DNA of 64,000 bases from Sphingomonas sp. IC-56 (GTDB taxonomy: Bacteria; Pseudomonadota; Alphaproteobacteria; Sphingomonadales; Sphingomonadaceae), in contig NZ_JAJNDV010000007.1 of assembly GCF_021043375.1 (NCBI RefSeq), positions 62,001 through 126,000 of the forward strand. Reading direction: 5' to 3'. The first letter of the stretch is position 1; the number at the start of each line of letters is the position of its first letter. The translations under genes and the position numbers were made by a program. Of this stretch, positions 60,454 to 64,000 are shown one piece after another. Under the pieces are notes generated by a model. It worked only from the letters and a program-made list of their open reading frames with translations, had not been told where the DNA came from and searched no databases.

Positions 60454-60504
60454 ACTACCCCTCCACCGCCTTTGGCGGTCCCCCTCCCCCTCCGGGGGAG
60501 GATC
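60454..60504. repeat. Palindromic repeat family 1, copy G
   Basis: Inverse of copy F after a 30-base gap, and nearly identical to copy C at 41382. It ends GGGGGAGGATC, 14 bases before the metH2 start. Copies F and G together could form a long hairpin between the two methionine synthase genes. Confidence 0.88.
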
Positions 60505-60518
60505 TAGAGAAGAGAAGC

Positions 60519-63191
<2,673 letters not shown>

Positions 63192-63231
63192 GCGGGTGGC
63201 GCGGCGGCGGCGGGGCCGCTAACCGGAGGGG

Positions 63232-64000
63232 ATGGAATCCTCACCCCTTCGCCTGCGGCTCGACGGCGCCGCGCTGGTGCACAATTGGAAGACCCTGGCG
63301 GCAATGAGCGGCACCGCTGCGTGCGGCGCGGCGGTGAAGGCCGATGGCTATGGGCTGGGCGCGCGCGAGGTGGTGCGGCGGCTGGCGGCGGCAGGGTGCC
63401 GGAACTTTTTCGTGGCGCATTGGAGTGAGGCGCGGGCGCTGGCGGACCTGGGCGTGCAGCTGTCGGTGCTGCATGGGGTGCGCGCAGAGGACATGGCCGA
63501 CCGGCCTGACGGTGCGCGGCCGGTGTTGAACTCACCCGAACAGGTGCGGCGCTGGCGCGAGGCTGGCGGTGGCGTGTGCGACGTGATGGTCGACACCGGC
63601 ATGAACCGGCTAGGCGTGTCGGTGGAAGACATTGCCGCGGGGCTGCTCGACGGTCTCGCGGTCGAGACGCTGATGAGCCACCTTGCCTGCGCCGACGAGG
63701 ACAGCGTCTTGAACGAGCGCCAGCGCCAGCGGTTCGCCGCACTGCGCGGGCGGACGGGGGCGCCGCGGATGAGCCTGGCCAATTCGGCAGGAATCGCGCT
63801 TGGGTCGGACTACCACTTCGACCTGACCCGACCGGGGCTGGCGCTATATGGCGGCATTGCGCGCCGCGAGTTCGCCAACAGCATCCGGCAGGTTGTTCAG
63901 CCCGAGGCGCAGGTGTTGCAAAGGCGTACCGTCCGCGCGGGGGAGAGCGTGGGCTACAACGCCACCTTCACTGCGCCAACGGACATGGACGTGGCGATCC
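63232..64000 (+). CDS. alr: Alanine racemase (partial, runs off the window)
   Basis: The first 256 codons are present. The PLP lysine is Lys36 in CGAAVKADGYGLGA. Further family parts are DVMVDTGMNRLGV, LMSHLACADE and SLANSAGIALG, with the PLP phosphate and substrate side around YHFDLTRPGLALYGG. It makes D-alanine for the cell wall or for D-Ala catabolism. ATG 63232 follows GGAGGG. The C-terminal beta domain with the catalytic Tyr lies past the end. Confidence 0.93.
   Translation, partial: MESSPLRLRLDGAALVHNWKTLAAMSGTAACGAAVKADGYGLGAREVVRRLAAAGCRNFFVAHWSEARALADLGVQLSVLHGVRAEDMADRPDGARPVLNSPEQVRRWREAGGGVCDVMVDTGMNRLGVSVEDIAAGLLDGLAVETLMSHLACADEDSVLNERQRQRFAALRGRTGAPRMSLANSAGIALGSDYHFDLTRPGLALYGGIARREFANSIRQVVQPEAQVLQRRTVRAGESVGYNATFTAPTDMDVAI

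Noticed and set aside
11841..60504. Repeated palindromes as a CRISPR array
   Set aside because: Units are scattered singly or in inverted pairs, with no regular spacers and no cas genes.

Overview
The window is about 64 kb of high-GC, almost fully coding chromosomal DNA from an alphaproteobacterium, most likely a sphingomonad (Sphingomonas or a close relative). This rests on gene content and order: a dciA-like gene, two DsbA-like thioredoxins and smc in one row; lptC-lptA-lptB-rpoN; methionine synthase split into two polypeptides behind an ArsR/methyltransferase regulator and metF; a short RNase D; hisZ; a DivK-type receiver; and the ligase-associated DNA-repair genes. No rRNA, tRNA, CRISPR array, transposase, integrase or prophage gene was seen. 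Many genes overlap by 1 to 4 bases, so operons are tightly coupled.

Layout. 1-5.4 kb: a compact plus-strand operon of lipoprotein, GH130 phosphorylase/hydrolase, GH13 alpha-glucosidase, GT4 glycosyltransferase and a DUF4424 exported protein. 5.6-6.2 kb: a protein with two TonB-C-like repeats. 6.3-11.8 kb (minus): dciA-like, two CPTC thioredoxins, smc. 11.8-13.3 kb: a small accessory patch with a DUF559 endonuclease-like gene between inverted copies of a palindromic repeat, two small ORFs of uncertain status and a perfect 29-bp inverted repeat. 13.3-16.5 kb: mutY, a serine hydrolase and nudC. 16.5-20 kb: pheA, membrane cytochrome c, LOG protein, extensin/LAS-type lipoprotein. 20.1-25.1 kb: alpha/beta hydrolase, serC-serA-hisZ. 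25.1-31.6 kb: fructuronate reductase-like enzyme, double retropepsin-like protein, Lhr-type helicase, small membrane protein and repair exonuclease. 31.8-36.4 kb (minus): rnd-lptC-lptA-lptB-rpoN-unknown. 36.7-38.4 kb: glycine-rich double cold-shock protein and a frameshifted pncA. 38.4-41.7 kb: repair ligase, Dps, a GDT1-like membrane protein, rpmG. 41.7-44.7 kb: divK, DUF3572-HAD-RidA, a small helical protein, a lipoprotein. 44.7-45.0 kb: an 18-codon ORF with a 15-nt perfect complement to the 16S rRNA tail, followed by several RNA hairpins. 45.0-57.2 kb: two esterase-type hydrolases, mutS, maeB, SDR, acyl-CoA dehydrogenase, NAD(P)HX dehydratase, phosphatase, aldo/keto reductase, two small lipoproteins. 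57.3-63.2 kb: ArsR/methyltransferase, metF and the two metH genes behind a perfect 22-bp palindromic operator. The window ends inside alr.

Most of the content is core metabolism, envelope biogenesis and DNA repair. The least explained items are the short-ORF/structured-RNA locus at 44.8 kb, the perfect inverted repeat and repeat-flanked DUF559 gene near 12-13 kb, the paired palindromic repeats between serine and methionine biosynthesis genes, and the GH130-GH13-GT4 operon.
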